Positions 1 to 7,386 are shown, counted from the first letter of the stretch. The stretch is DNA of 39,745 bases from Candidatus Epulonipiscium sp. (GCA_012518815.1 JAAYRK010000024.1:1-39745), one strand, 5' to 3'. The notes: generated by a model from the letters alone, not told the origin. Numbers and translations are program-made.

Positions 1-187
1 AGGCAATAATTATAAGAACATATAGACTACTGGTCAAGTATGGATAAAAAAGTGATTCTCCTGTATATGAAACTATTAAGGCTTCAAAAAGTAAAAAATG
101 AATTAATGAAGGTATAAAAAGAAGCCACCATATTTTACGAGACATATATAAGTCTTTATAGATAATATTAAATATGCTTTTGTTCAT
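1..187 (-). CDS. ABC-2 type permease, N-terminal part (runs off window)
   Basis: This is an unlisted open frame on the minus strand, starting with ATG at 187 and still open at base 1 (about 62 residues visible). It begins MNKSIFNIIYKDLYMSRKIW and continues with a hydrophobic stretch (WWLLFIPSLIHFLLFEALIV), the usual start of an ABC-2 family permease: a short cytoplasmic segment, then the first membrane helix. A strong AAGGAGG sits just upstream of the ATG, and the frame overlaps the end of the ATPase gene by 20 bases. It should be the membrane partner of the ATPase at 168-1055. The substrate cannot be read. The family call rests on N-terminal character and context, because most of the protein lies outside the window. 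Confidence 0.75.
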   Translation of the reverse strand, partial: MNKSIFNIIYKDLYMSRKIWWLLFIPSLIHFLLFEALIVSYTGESLFYPYLTSSLYVLIIIA

Positions 188-1055
188 TTCTAGCCTTCCT
201 CCTTGCTGCGTTAATATGTACCATAATATCTTGCAAAGAAGGTCGTTCGATGATAACAGAATCCCCAAACTTTTTTTGGATGCTCGGAATATCTACAGTA
301 AGAGCCTCAAAGCCAAAGGAATTATGATCTATATTAACAAAGGATTCTTTTATATCTGCATTAAGCAAGTCATTAGCACCTTTTACAATGGCATAAGTCT
401 CAATAATCTCATCTTTTGAACGGCTAAATATAATTTCCCCATCTTGAATAAAGGTAATATAATCAGCAATTTTATCTAAGTCGCTTGTTATATGGCTTGA
501 AAAGAAGATTGACTTATTTTCATTTTGCATTAATTCTAAAAGCAATTCTAATAATTGGGCACGAAAGACTGGATCTAAACCTGCAGTAGGTTCATCCATA
601 ATAATCAAATCAGGGTCGTGGGATAAGGCCATAGCAATTGAAAATTTCATTTTCATTCCTTTTGATAATTTTTTAACCTTTTTGTCTAAAGGTAAATCAA
701 ATTGCTTAATGTATTTATAAAAGAGCTCATCATTCCATTTTGAATAAAAAGGAGCTATTATCTTTCTTATTTCATGCAGCTTAAAGTCCTCATAAAAGCA
801 ATTTTCATCATAAACAAAGCCGATTCTATCTTTTATTTCTTTTTCATTCTTAATGTGGTCCTTTCCAAAAATCTGAATGCTGCCACTGTCTTTTTTTATT
901 AGATTCATAATTAACTTAATAATTGTTGTTTTTCCTGCTCCATTAGGACCGACAAAACCCATAATATATCCTTGTTTTAACTCAAAAGAAATATCTTTTA
1001 AAGAAAAGTCCTTATATTTTTTATTAACGTTTTTAACTGCTAGAATATTAGTCAT
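168..1055 (-). CDS. ABC transporter ATP-binding protein (YtrB-like)
   Basis: Nucleotide-binding subunit of an ABC exporter. Visible motifs in order are Walker A GPNGAGKTT, ABC signature LSKGMKMKFS, Walker B LIIMDEPTAGLDP and the H-loop in FFSSHI. A C-terminal extension of about 80 residues follows, as is common in drug or peptide exporter ATPases. I place the start at ATG 1055 (MTNILAVKN) because an AGGAGG ribosome binding site sits 8 bases upstream and the ATG overlaps the last codons of the gntR gene. A start further upstream at 1070 would include the binding site in the coding region. The order GntR-ATPase-permease resembles the ytr operon of Bacillus, which responds to cell-wall-active compounds. 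That role is inferred from context only. Confidence 0.9.
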   Translation of the reverse strand: MTNILAVKNVNKKYKDFSLKDISFELKQGYIMGFVGPNGAGKTTIIKLIMNLIKKDSGSIQIFGKDHIKNEKEIKDRIGFVYDENCFYEDFKLHEIRKIIAPFYSKWNDELFYKYIKQFDLPLDKKVKKLSKGMKMKFSIAMALSHDPDLIIMDEPTAGLDPVFRAQLLELLLELMQNENKSIFFSSHITSDLDKIADYITFIQDGEIIFSRSKDEIIETYAIVKGANDLLNADIKESFVNIDHNSFGFEALTVDIPSIQKKFGDSVIIERPSLQDIMVHINAARRKARNEQKHI

Positions 1056-1431
1056 GCATATCCTCCTCATATAGGAATTTCAATATTTCAATTAGTTCAT
1101 CAAAAGTTAGATTTATAAGTTTACTGTCCCTAATAATTTCTGATAGTTTTTTTTCGATTTCTGATAATTTTTTTTCCCGCATTAGTTCTTTATTTTGGCT
1201 TGCAACAAAGGAACCTTTTCCTGCTACGGTTTCAATTAGTTTTTCTTTTTCTAGTTCTTCATAGGCTCTTTTTGTGGTAATCACACTAATGCGAAGTTCT
1301 TGTGCTAATTTACGAATTGAAGGAAGCTGAGTGCCTTCAGCAAGTTCGCCATATAATATTTGACTTTTAATTTGTTCTACGATTTGTTCATATATAGGTT
1401 TGCTTGAGCTATTAGATAATAATATTTTCAT
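1048..1431 (-). CDS. GntR-family transcriptional regulator (YtrA subfamily)
   Basis: A 127-residue DNA-binding repressor. The N-terminal half is a winged helix-turn-helix of the GntR type (PIYEQIVEQI, QLPSIRKLAQELRIS, TTKRAYEELEKEKLI, GKGSFVA). The C-terminal part is only about 50 residues and helical, too short for the large effector domains of FadR or HutC types. That short tail is the mark of the YtrA subfamily, which normally controls the ABC transporter genes that follow it. The next gene's ATG overlaps the 3' end of this one, so translation is probably coupled. A long inverted repeat covers the promoter just upstream, consistent with autorepression. Confidence 0.9.
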   Translation of the reverse strand: MKILLSNSSSKPIYEQIVEQIKSQILYGELAEGTQLPSIRKLAQELRISVITTKRAYEELEKEKLIETVAGKGSFVASQNKELMREKKLSEIEKKLSEIIRDSKLINLTFDELIEILKFLYEEDMHD

Positions 1432-1444
1432 AACTATCTCCTAT

Positions 1445-1509
1445 CTATCAATGTACATACTGTACATACTATATATATACAGTATATACATTGATAGCAC
1501 AGCTGTCAA
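1445..1509 (-). promoter_or_regulatory. Promoter with large palindromic operator for gntR-ABC operon
   Basis: Reading the minus strand, TTGACA (complement of 1504-1509) is followed after exactly 17 bases by TATACT (complement of 1481-1486), a near-consensus sigma-A promoter with a start near 1474. Two 20-base arms, 1445-1464 and 1478-1497, form an inverted repeat with one mismatch and a 13-base spacer. The upstream arm overlaps the spacer and -10, and the other lies in the early transcribed region. This geometry fits a repressor operator. The obvious candidate is the adjacent GntR protein (inference). Confidence 0.8.
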
Positions 1510-1538
1510 CTAAAATATTTAAATTTTTTATTTTAGTT
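1508..1538. repeat. AT-rich inverted repeat
   Basis: AACTAAAATA (1508-1517) and TATTTTAGTT (1529-1538) form a perfect 10-base inverted repeat with an 11-base loop. It lies between the divergent gntR and amino-acid ABC promoters and touches the gntR -35. Neither strand has a proper terminator T-run after it. It may be a structural or protein-binding element, or simply AT-rich sequence. The rest of 1539-1685 shows nothing recognisable. Confidence 0.4.
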
Positions 1539-1685
1539 AATAAAAAGTTTATTGCCTTTTTGCATAAGATAGTTAAATAATAAATTCTATAAACTGAGAT
1601 TATTAAAGCTTTTGCGGCATTTTAAGAAAGTTGCAGAATTATCAAGGAGTATAATAAGCTTACTCTTTTCTTTAGCAAGATAACG

Positions 1686-1710
1686 TGATATAATGGTAAA
1701 GTAACTTTAC
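1686..1710 (+). promoter_or_regulatory. Promoter of amino-acid ABC operon with start-site palindrome
   Basis: An extended -10 box (TGATATAAT, 1686-1694) predicts transcription from about 1701. The -35 is weak. A 15-base near-perfect palindrome, GTAAAGTAACTTTAC (1696-1710, 7-base arms around a central A), sits directly on the predicted start and could be a repressor operator. The ribosome binding site TGGAGGT of the lipoprotein gene follows. Confidence 0.55.
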
Positions 1711-1731
1711 TTTTAACTGGAGGTAATAACA

Positions 1732-2523
1732 ATGAAGAAATTAAATATGAAAAAATTAATGTCACTATTTTTATCCTTAACTATACTTTTTGCATTGTCA
1801 GCTTGTAATTCAAAAGAAGACAGTGATTTAAGTTATGTTAAGAGCAAAGGCACCTTGATTATTGGTTATACGAATTATGCACCCATGAATTATTATGATG
1901 AAAATGGAAACTTTACTGGTTTTGATACTGATCTTGCAATTTTGGTTTGTGAAAAACTTGGTGTTAAGCCTGAATTTGTTGAAATTAACTGGGATACCAA
2001 GGAAGTAGAACTTAATGCAAAATCTATTGACTGTATTTGGAATGGACTAACTATTAATGATGAACGTAAAGCTACCATGGAAATTACCAAACCTTATGTA
2101 AAGAATGCCCAAGTAGTTTTGATGAAAGAAGGGGCAGATTATAATGGTACTGAATCTTTAATCGGTAAGAGTGTAGTAGCCGAGCAGGGTTCTGCTGGTG
2201 AAACTACTATTTTAGAGGATGAAAATTTAAGTCAAGCAAATTACATACCTAAAACATTACAAACAGATTGCTTGATAGAGTTAAAAGCTGGAACTGTTGA
2301 TGCAGCTGTATTAGACTTAACTTTAGCAAATACTATGACTGGAGCAGGTACCAGTTATGAAGATATTATAATAGTAGATAAATTAGCAGAAGAAGATTAT
2401 GGAGTTGCATTCCGTAAGGGTTCTGATATTTGTGAAGAAGTAAATAAGATTTTTGATGAACTTCTTGCAGATGGAATCATGGATCAATTGGCTGAAAACT
2501 ATGGATTGGATTTAGCTGAATAA
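1732..2523 (+). CDS. Polar amino-acid ABC transporter substrate-binding lipoprotein
   Basis: Extracellular ligand-binding lipoprotein of the bacterial solute-binding family 3 (SBP_bac_3). Residues 1-25 form a lipoprotein signal ending in the lipobox LSAC, so Cys25 would be acylated and anchor the protein in the membrane. The mature part opens with the typical YVKSKGTLIIGYTNYAPMNY, includes GFDTDLAILVCEKLG, and ends with a helix (VNKIFDELLADGIMDQLAENY). The family length of about 250-270 residues fits. The permease and ATPase follow in the same direction. Likely ligands are cystine, glutamine, histidine or arginine, but the sequence alone does not decide which. Confidence 0.92.
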   Translation: MKKLNMKKLMSLFLSLTILFALSACNSKEDSDLSYVKSKGTLIIGYTNYAPMNYYDENGNFTGFDTDLAILVCEKLGVKPEFVEINWDTKEVELNAKSIDCIWNGLTINDERKATMEITKPYVKNAQVVLMKEGADYNGTESLIGKSVVAEQGSAGETTILEDENLSQANYIPKTLQTDCLIELKAGTVDAAVLDLTLANTMTGAGTSYEDIIIVDKLAEEDYGVAFRKGSDICEEVNKIFDELLADGIMDQLAENYGLDLAE

Positions 2524-2557
2524 CATTATGCTACATATTAATATAAAATAAACTAAA

Positions 2558-2579
2558 AGTCAGAGGGTATCCTCTGACT
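2558..2579 (+). other. Intergenic hairpin between binding-protein and permease genes
   Basis: AGTCAGAGG (2558-2566) and CCTCTGACT (2571-2579) pair perfectly around a GTAT loop. No T-run follows, so it is not a classical terminator. Hairpins at this place in amino-acid ABC operons often stabilise the upstream binding-protein mRNA or partly reduce read-through, giving more binding protein than permease. That role is inferred from position. Confidence 0.65.
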
Positions 2580-2608
2580 CACTACTTATATGTTGAGGGA
2601 AGATAGCT

Positions 2609-3271
2609 ATGAATGAGATTACTATAATAATTAGCCGCTTATCAGAAAGTTTTATGCTCAATTGTAAACTCTTTGTATTAACCCTTTTATTCTCCTTACC
2701 CTTAGGGCTGGTGATTGCTTTTGGCTCTATGAGTCGTTTTAGCCCCCTTAGGTGGTTGGTGCGGACTTTTGTTTGGATAATTAGGGGAACACCGTTGATG
2801 CTTCAGCTTATTGTAATTTTCTTTGGACCAGGTCTTTTAGGGATGTCCTTTTCTTGGCCCGGTGGAGCATCAGGACGTTTTGTTGCTGCAACAGTTGCTT
2901 TTATTATTAATTATGCTTGTTATTTTTCAGAGATTTATAGAGCAGGAATTGAGAGCATACCAGCAGGACAATATGAAGCAGGTCAGGTCTTGGGTATGAC
3001 AAAAAGTCAAATCTTTTTTAATGTAACATTGCTTCAAGTAATAAAACGTATCATTCCGCCAGTTGGTAATGAGGTTATGACCTTAGTAAAGGATACATCT
3101 CTTGCACGCATCATTGCTAATAAGGAAATTATTATGATGGCTGGCGAATACACCAACAAAGGACTTATTTGGCCTCTTTTTGCAACAGGGATTTATTTCC
3201 TTATCTTTATAGGGGTCTTAACTATACTGTTTGATTGGTTAGAAAAGAAACTGAGTTATTTCCGTGTGTGA
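2609..3271 (+). CDS. Amino-acid ABC transporter permease (HisM/GlnP family)
   Basis: Membrane subunit of the polar amino-acid importer, 220 residues, with about five hydrophobic segments starting at MLNCKLFVLTLLFSLPLGLVIAF. The conserved early motif RGTPLMLQL is present. The cytoplasmic EAA loop that docks on the ATPase is clear at about residues 125-160 (YEAGQVLGMTKSQIFFNVTL, then PPVGNEVMTLVKDTSL). Only one permease gene is present, so the transporter probably uses a homodimer. The gene is preceded by GAGGGA, and the ATPase gene begins 15 bases after it. Confidence 0.93.
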   Translation: MNEITIIISRLSESFMLNCKLFVLTLLFSLPLGLVIAFGSMSRFSPLRWLVRTFVWIIRGTPLMLQLIVIFFGPGLLGMSFSWPGGASGRFVAATVAFIINYACYFSEIYRAGIESIPAGQYEAGQVLGMTKSQIFFNVTLLQVIKRIIPPVGNEVMTLVKDTSLARIIANKEIIMMAGEYTNKGLIWPLFATGIYFLIFIGVLTILFDWLEKKLSYFRV

Positions 3272-3286
3272 AAGGAGGGAACCCCA

Positions 3287-4072
3287 TTGGCGATTTTAGA
3301 AGTTAAAGCTATCGAGAAGTCTTTTGATAATACTCATGTCTTAAAAGATATTAATTTTTCCTTGGAAAAAGGAGAGGTAATGGCGATTATAGGTTCTTCG
3401 GGAAGCGGAAAAACCACATTATTAAGATGCCTTAATTTTTTAGAGAGGCCTGATAAAGGAACTATCATTGTAAATAATGAGGTAATTTTTGATGCAATGG
3501 ATCCCTCTACCCAAAAGGAAAGTGAAGTGCGAAAAAAACGTTTACATTTCGGCTTGGTTTTCCAAAACTTTAACCTATTTCCTCAATATACAGTTCTAAA
3601 AAATGTTACCTTAGCAGCTGAATTACTAGCTAAAGAGCGTTCTGATTACAAACAAAATAAAAAAGTTATTATAGAAGAAATCCAGGAACGGGGAAAAACG
3701 CTTCTTTCTCAGGTTGGTCTTTCGGATAAGATGAATTTTTATCCTCATATGATATCTGGTGGACAGCAACAGCGTGTGGCTATTGCCCGTGCCCTAGCCT
3801 TAGAGCCAGATATTTTATGTTTTGATGAGCCTACTTCTGCTTTAGACCCTGAGCTTACAGGCGAAGTATTAAGAGTAATCAAGGGCTTGGCAGAGCGGAA
3901 TACTACAATGATTATTGTAACCCATGAGATGGACTTTGCCCGGGATGTAGCTGACCGAGTTATTTTTATGGATGATGGTGTGATTGTTGAACAGGGTAGT
4001 CCTCAAGAAGTGTTTGCTAATCCTAAAGAAGAGAGGACTAAGCAGTTTTTAGCCCGTTATAATAATGCTTAA
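3287..4072 (+). CDS. Amino-acid ABC transporter ATP-binding protein (GlnQ/HisP family)
   Basis: ATPase of the polar amino-acid importer, 261 residues. Motifs are Walker [11 protein letters not shown]-loop [17 protein letters not shown], signature [15 protein letters not shown], Walker [15 protein letters not shown] and H-loop IVTHEM. It is about 20 residues longer than the usual 240, owing to extra charged sequence before the Q-loop ([14 protein letters not shown]) and after it ([21 protein letters not shown]). The start is TTG at 3287, preceded by AAAGGAGGG; no ATG fits. It is the last gene of the operon, and a terminator follows at 4132. Confidence 0.94.
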   Translation: MAILEVKAIEKSFDNTHVLKDINFSLEKGEVMAIIGSSGSGKTTLLRCLNFLERPDKGTIIVNNEVIFDAMDPSTQKESEVRKKRLHFGLVFQNFNLFPQYTVLKNVTLAAELLAKERSDYKQNKKVIIEEIQERGKTLLSQVGLSDKMNFYPHMISGGQQQRVAIARALALEPDILCFDEPTSALDPELTGEVLRVIKGLAERNTTMIIVTHEMDFARDVADRVIFMDDGVIVEQGSPQEVFANPKEERTKQFLARYNNA

Positions 4073-4131
4073 ATGGCAATAATAAAACCATGATAGTTTT
4101 TGAGACTATAAATTATTTGCTAAATTATATG

Positions 4132-4160
4132 AGAATGTCTTTTATGACATTCTTTTTTTA
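4132..4160 (+). terminator. Rho-independent terminator after amino-acid ABC operon
   Basis: AGAATGTC (4132-4139) pairs with GACATTCT (4146-4153), followed by a run of eight T. It lies about 60 bases after the ATPase stop and closes the operon. Confidence 0.85.
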
Positions 4161-4175
4161 TATATAATATTTCTA

Positions 4176-4292
4176 TTGGACAGATGTTTTATAGAAGAAT
4201 TACAAAAAGAGCTACTTGAATGTTCCAATGAAGCTATTTTATTAGATATAAAAATGCAAAAAATTCTTGAACTTATAGATTCAAGAAATTAA
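4176..4292 (+). pseudogene. Short orphan reading frame, probable gene remnant
   Basis: A frame of 38 codons from TTG 4176 to TAA 4292 reads as a plausible helical, amphipathic peptide (ELQKELLECSNEAILLDIKM, then QKILELIDSRN). It has no ribosome binding site and begins right after the terminator T-run, so it looks like the tail of a lost gene. The spacing of hydrophobic residues resembles small Spo0E-type phosphatases, but the key Ser and Asp of that family's SQELD motif are absent, so I do not assign it. Confidence 0.3.
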
Positions 4293-4316
4293 AATGAATT
4301 AAGAAAGGATAGCACA

Positions 4317-4856
4317 ATGGGAGTAAGAGATTTTTATTTAATAGTAATCGTAATTGTAGCACTCGTTATTGACTATATTAGAAGAAAGAAAATAAAAGAA
4401 ATGTTTATTTGTGATTCCCAATTTGGTATATTATGCTTTAAAAGAAATAGATATAATGAAAGTTGTAACGACTTGGTATGTTATGATAAAAGAATTAGAT
4501 TTGGAAACTACAATCCCACTATTCAAATAAAAAATTATAAAAAAGATAATCACAAGTTATATGTGAAAGCTTTAAACTATGTTTACGAGATTCAAAATGA
4601 AATAATAGAAAGTTTATGTAAAGAAATTCGAAGCTATTCTAATAGTTGGAATCTGCGTGATAAAGATAGTAATTTAATTACTTATGAATATATAAAAGAA
4701 AATTTTAATGTCGATACAATCATAATTAGCATTGAAGCTGGGGAAATAATAGCAGCAATTAAGGCATGGTGTGATGGGGTAATAGAGGATCAAGATATTG
4801 CTATGTACATAAATTGCACAAAAAAAGAAATAGTAAAATATTCTATTGAAGAATAA
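4317..4856 (+). CDS. Hypothetical protein with N-terminal membrane anchor, paralogue of next gene
   Basis: Unrecognised 179-residue protein. Residues 6-20 form one hydrophobic segment (FYLIVIVIVALVIDY) followed by RRKK, a signal-anchor arrangement with the rest probably cytoplasmic. The soluble part aligns by eye with the next gene: SQFGILCFKR against SKLGTIRFFR, IRFGNYNPTIQI against IKFGKFNPSIEI, ALNYVYEIQNEI against ALRYIYENQDEI, and the closing INCTKKEI against INCTTKEI. This beta-rich start, a helix around IYENQ and a late glycine/Cys strand are loosely like DUF6985/DUF2004-type proteins, but I cannot confirm the family. Ribosome binding site GAAAGGA. It is likely co-transcribed with the following paralogue. 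Confidence 0.65.
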   Translation: MGVRDFYLIVIVIVALVIDYIRRKKIKEMFICDSQFGILCFKRNRYNESCNDLVCYDKRIRFGNYNPTIQIKNYKKDNHKLYVKALNYVYEIQNEIIESLCKEIRSYSNSWNLRDKDSNLITYEYIKENFNVDTIIISIEAGEIIAAIKAWCDGVIEDQDIAMYINCTKKEIVKYSIEE

Positions 4857-4887
4857 ATAATAATTCTTTAGGGGTGGTTGAGAATTT

Positions 4888-5400
4888 ATGAAACAAAATT
4901 TCACTTTAGGTATTTCTTATACTTGTGGTGAGGAAAAAAAGGACCTAATAAAAATAGAAGAATTGGTATTTGAAGATTCAAAATTAGGGACAATTAGATT
5001 TTTTAGATATGATGATTGCGATGAATTGATATCTGAAGGTTTAAATATTAAGTTTGGTAAATTTAACCCTAGTATTGAAATAAGTATTTATAAAGAAGAA
5101 TATAATTACCTATACCTTGAAGCTTTAAGATATATTTATGAAAATCAAGATGAAATTTTAGATAATTATTATAAAGAAGCTGTAGAAGTTTGTAACGACT
5201 GGGGAGTATATGATGAGGATGGGAACTCAATTACAATTACATATGAATACGCAAGTGAAGATTTTAAAATTTCTGAGATATCGCTTTATTCATATAAAAA
5301 TAAAGAAGTAATGGCAATGCTTTGGGGTTACCCATCAAGCGACTTGCTTGGAGGACATGGTTTAGATGTGTCTATAAATTGTACAACAAAAGAAATATAA
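4888..5400 (+). CDS. Hypothetical protein, DUF6985/DUF2004-like, tandem paralogue
   Basis: Unrecognised 170-residue, probably cytoplasmic protein and a clear tandem duplicate of the preceding gene, without its membrane anchor. Visible elements are LGTIRFFRYDD, LNIKFGKFNPSIEISIY, the helix YLEALRYIYENQDEILDNYY and a C-terminal WGYPSSDLLGGHGLDVSIN. The last element resembles the GGHG(L/I) segment ending DUF6985/DUF2004-type domains, proteins often found near contact-toxin immunity genes. That link is only suggestive here, since no toxin gene is visible nearby. The gene starts 31 bases after its paralogue, with AGGGGTGG upstream. Confidence 0.65.
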   Translation: MKQNFTLGISYTCGEEKKDLIKIEELVFEDSKLGTIRFFRYDDCDELISEGLNIKFGKFNPSIEISIYKEEYNYLYLEALRYIYENQDEILDNYYKEAVEVCNDWGVYDEDGNSITITYEYASEDFKISEISLYSYKNKEVMAMLWGYPSSDLLGGHGLDVSINCTTKEI

Positions 5401-5461
5401 TATTTGCTTCAGTGATAATTAAGTAAAAATAATATTACTTTTCTAAAAAAATAATAAAGGA

Positions 5462-5521
5462 TTGAATTTATAAAAATCTTAAGATATAATTGAGCGTGAA
5501 AATTTTCAATATTTGTCGAAA
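5462..5521 (+). promoter_or_regulatory. Sigma-A promoter with downstream Spo0A-box-like site
   Basis: TTGAAT (5462-5467) and TATAAT (5485-5490) are separated by 17 bases, a strong vegetative promoter starting near 5497. A perfect palindrome GAAAATTTTC (5498-5507) covers the start. TGTCGAAA (5514-5521), matching the Spo0A-box consensus TGTCGAA, lies about 18 bases downstream, a position that would suit repression by Spo0A. Binding is inferred from sequence match only. Confidence 0.6.
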
Positions 5522-5553
5522 CAATAATATTTTAAAGAGAGAGGTAATAGGGT

Positions 5554-6153
5554 ATGGAGCTTATAAAAGAAGTGCCAATTAATACAAAAGGTGGGACTGC
5601 TCGTTTTTATGCTGATCGTGTAGAGTTTAATGACAAGACAGTTTTGTATAGTGAAATTGAGGCATTAGAAACAAGACATATGGTTACCATTAATAGATAT
5701 GTAGGCATTCCATTAAGTCGGGCTTTTGATGGTACTGTATTCTTTATTATGTCAAATGGCAAGAAACAAAAAATTGATTTGAGAGCCGTGGCTATGTTTG
5801 GCATACCTATCATGAACAATCCCCAAAAATATGAGGAACTTTATCCAGAATTGTTTGAAGCAATTTTTTCTATTGTTGCAAAAAGTATGGCACAAAAATA
5901 TATTGATATGATAAAAGAGGGAGCTACTGTTGAAGTAGCTGGTTTAGCTATTAACAGTACAGAAGCTAAGCCAACTAAAAAGTCAAAGAAGCCTGTTATA
6001 ATAAACAAAGATAACTATCGTGACTTTGAGATTACAAAAGGTGATGGTGTAGCTATTTACGATAAACCAGGTAACTTAATATGGCAATCTTCTTTTGTGA
6101 GCAATAAGAATGCCTTCTTAATTCCACATATCTTTAATGCTATTTTTGCTTAA
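5554..6153 (+). CDS. Hypothetical protein with PH-like N-terminal domain
   Basis: Unassigned 199-residue protein without signal peptide or membrane helices. Residues 1-70 have the strand pattern of a bacterial pleckstrin-homology-like domain (GGTARFYADRVEFND, TVLYSEIEALETR, TVFFIMSNGKKQKID). Then comes a helix of about 40 residues, a lysine-rich linker (KPTKKSKKP) and a C-terminal beta segment of about 50 residues (VIINKDNYRDFEITKGDGVA). The gene lies 17 bases before a second PH-like protein, so the two are likely one transcript from the promoter at 5462. Function unknown. The domain reading is from pattern only. Confidence 0.65.
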   Translation: MELIKEVPINTKGGTARFYADRVEFNDKTVLYSEIEALETRHMVTINRYVGIPLSRAFDGTVFFIMSNGKKQKIDLRAVAMFGIPIMNNPQKYEELYPELFEAIFSIVAKSMAQKYIDMIKEGATVEVAGLAINSTEAKPTKKSKKPVIINKDNYRDFEITKGDGVAIYDKPGNLIWQSSFVSNKNAFLIPHIFNAIFA

Positions 6154-6170
6154 TTTAGAGGTGGAGAACT

Positions 6171-6608
6171 ATGGCGAAAATAAAATGTAATATATGTAAA
6201 AAAGGAAACAATGGGACAGTTTGCAGCCGCTGTGGTGCAAGCATTGGTGATACTGCGACAGAAGAGCTTGTACTTTCTGCAGGAGGATATGTTTTATATA
6301 ATGACGACAAAGGTAAATATGTCGACAAGTTTTCATCTTGTAAAGTTGCTATGACTAACAGACGATTAGTAATTTATAGAATAAGGCCTGAAGCAGAAAA
6401 CCCAGCATGGGGATTATTTAAGGATTTAATAAATCTCCTAACAAAAAACCCCTATATTTCTATTGATTTTAATAATATTGAATCTATACGGCGTTATCGC
6501 GAATGGTATACAATAAAGACGAAAATCGGTACATATTCAGTGTGTATGTCAAAACAAGAAGAATTTGATAAACTGTTTGCACCATATAAAGATCCAGAAG
6601 AGTTATAG
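6171..6608 (+). CDS. Zinc-ribbon plus PH-like (GRAM-type) domain protein
   Basis: A 145-residue protein with an N-terminal zinc ribbon: Cys6-x2-Cys9 (CNIC) and Cys18-x2-Cys21 (CSRC). It continues into a PH/GRAM-like domain whose typical phrase is MTNRRLVIYR, followed by FNNIESIRRYREWYTIKTKIGTYSVCM and the closing helix EEFDKLFAPY. Such bacterial PH proteins often pair and may bind membranes or partner proteins, but no specific role is established. Ribosome binding site GAGGTGG. It follows the preceding PH-like gene by 17 bases. Confidence 0.75.
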   Translation: MAKIKCNICKKGNNGTVCSRCGASIGDTATEELVLSAGGYVLYNDDKGKYVDKFSSCKVAMTNRRLVIYRIRPEAENPAWGLFKDLINLLTKNPYISIDFNNIESIRRYREWYTIKTKIGTYSVCMSKQEEFDKLFAPYKDPEEL

Positions 6609-6626
6609 GATATTTTACGGGTATTA

Positions 6627-6813
6627 TTAAAATTGTTAACAGCTATCTTTTTGTACGATTTTATATAATGAAATTGAAAGTTTGACAACATGTTGCCTTG
6701 GTACTACTGTTCATACATATGTTGGTATTTTTGTAGGACGTAGTTTTGATGCTGGTATGATAACTAGCATCAAATTGGAATGGATAACTTACTTGATAAT
6801 AATAAAGAAATAT
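6627..6813 (+). pseudogene. Possible remnant of another PH-like domain gene
   Basis: An open frame after the stop near 6640 reads NEIESLTTCCLGTTVHTYVG and later RSFDAGMITS before stopping near 6813. The pattern of an xIESV-like strand, LGTTVH, then a glycine-rich strand resembles the last strands of bacterial PH domains such as the one in the gene just upstream. There is no start codon with a ribosome binding site. I read it as a decayed duplicate, with low certainty. A terminator at 6864 follows. Confidence 0.3.
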
Positions 6814-6863
6814 TAAATAAGAAATTATTATATGAAAGCTAAGGTATATAAAGTGTTTTTAAT

Positions 6864-6895
6864 AGCCACCAAGTTAAAAAGTTTTGGTGGCTTTT
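6864..6895 (+). terminator. Rho-independent terminator
   Basis: AGCCACCAA (6864-6872) pairs with TTGGTGGCT (6884-6892), with a short TTTT after it. It probably ends the PH-domain transcript. Confidence 0.8.
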
Positions 6896-6982
6896 ATATT
6901 TGGCATCTTATGTTGCTTAAAGTGCAAGTTATGCTAAAGCTGGCCGAGATGAAAAGGTTTTGTGATATGTTATGGCTAAAGA

Positions 6983-7300
6983 ATGGGGGAGATATTTGCA
7001 GATATTTATAAGGTTTCTTATAATAAAGTAAAAGAAAGCTTATCTATGGTTGGACTAGAAAGTGCTTCTAAGACACCGGCTTCTAAACTATCAAAAGGGA
7101 TGCGTAATAGATTACAACTGGCAAGAGTATTTATGCACACACCCAAAATTATTTTTTTGGATGAGCCAACCAGTGGCTTAGATCCAGCAACAAGTAAATC
7201 AATCCACAAGATGATATTTAATAAGAAAATTAGCGTACATGACCGAACAAATATTGAATTGCCTCATTCTAAAAAGTTTGCTGAAAAAATCTATGTTTAA
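6983..7300 (+). pseudogene. Truncated ABC transporter ATPase (C-terminal half only)
   Basis: The frame encodes 105 residues that begin in the helical domain of an ABC ATPase. The signature KLSKGMRNRLQLARVFMHTP and Walker B IIFLDEPTSGLDP are intact. The Walker A half is missing, so the product could not bind ATP normally. After DPATSKSIHKMI the sequence drifts: the H-loop region reads TNIELPHSKKFAEKIYV instead of a TIFLTTH-like phrase, suggesting small indels and drift. No Walker A was found in the other frames upstream. It is a 3' fragment of an exporter ATPase at the head of a decayed cassette. Confidence 0.8.
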
Positions 7301-7325
7301 TGATATAAAAAGGCGATATAATTTT

Positions 7326-7382
7326 ATGAAGAATTTTAAAAAAGCTTATCATAATATAAGAGGAATTAAAAATAGGAGTTAA
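7326..7382 (+). pseudogene. 18-codon ABC-permease-like N-terminal remnant or leader peptide
   Basis: ATG 7326 opens a frame reading MKNFKKAYHNIRGIKNRS, then TAA at 7380-7382. It has the positively charged, helical start typical of ABC-2 permeases and lies just where a permease should follow the ATPase stub. Its stop overlaps the ribosome binding site of the next gene. Either a permease was deleted to a stub, or this is a small translated leader. Confidence 0.4.
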
Positions 7383-7386
7383 AAGA

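Noticed and set aside
4176-4292. Short frame as a Spo0E-type phosphatase
   Set aside because: The hydrophobic spacing is suggestive, but the signature Ser and Asp of SQELD are missing and there is no start with a ribosome binding site.
6983-7300. Functional ABC ATPase
   Set aside because: No Walker A or Q-loop in any frame upstream, and a degraded H-loop region.
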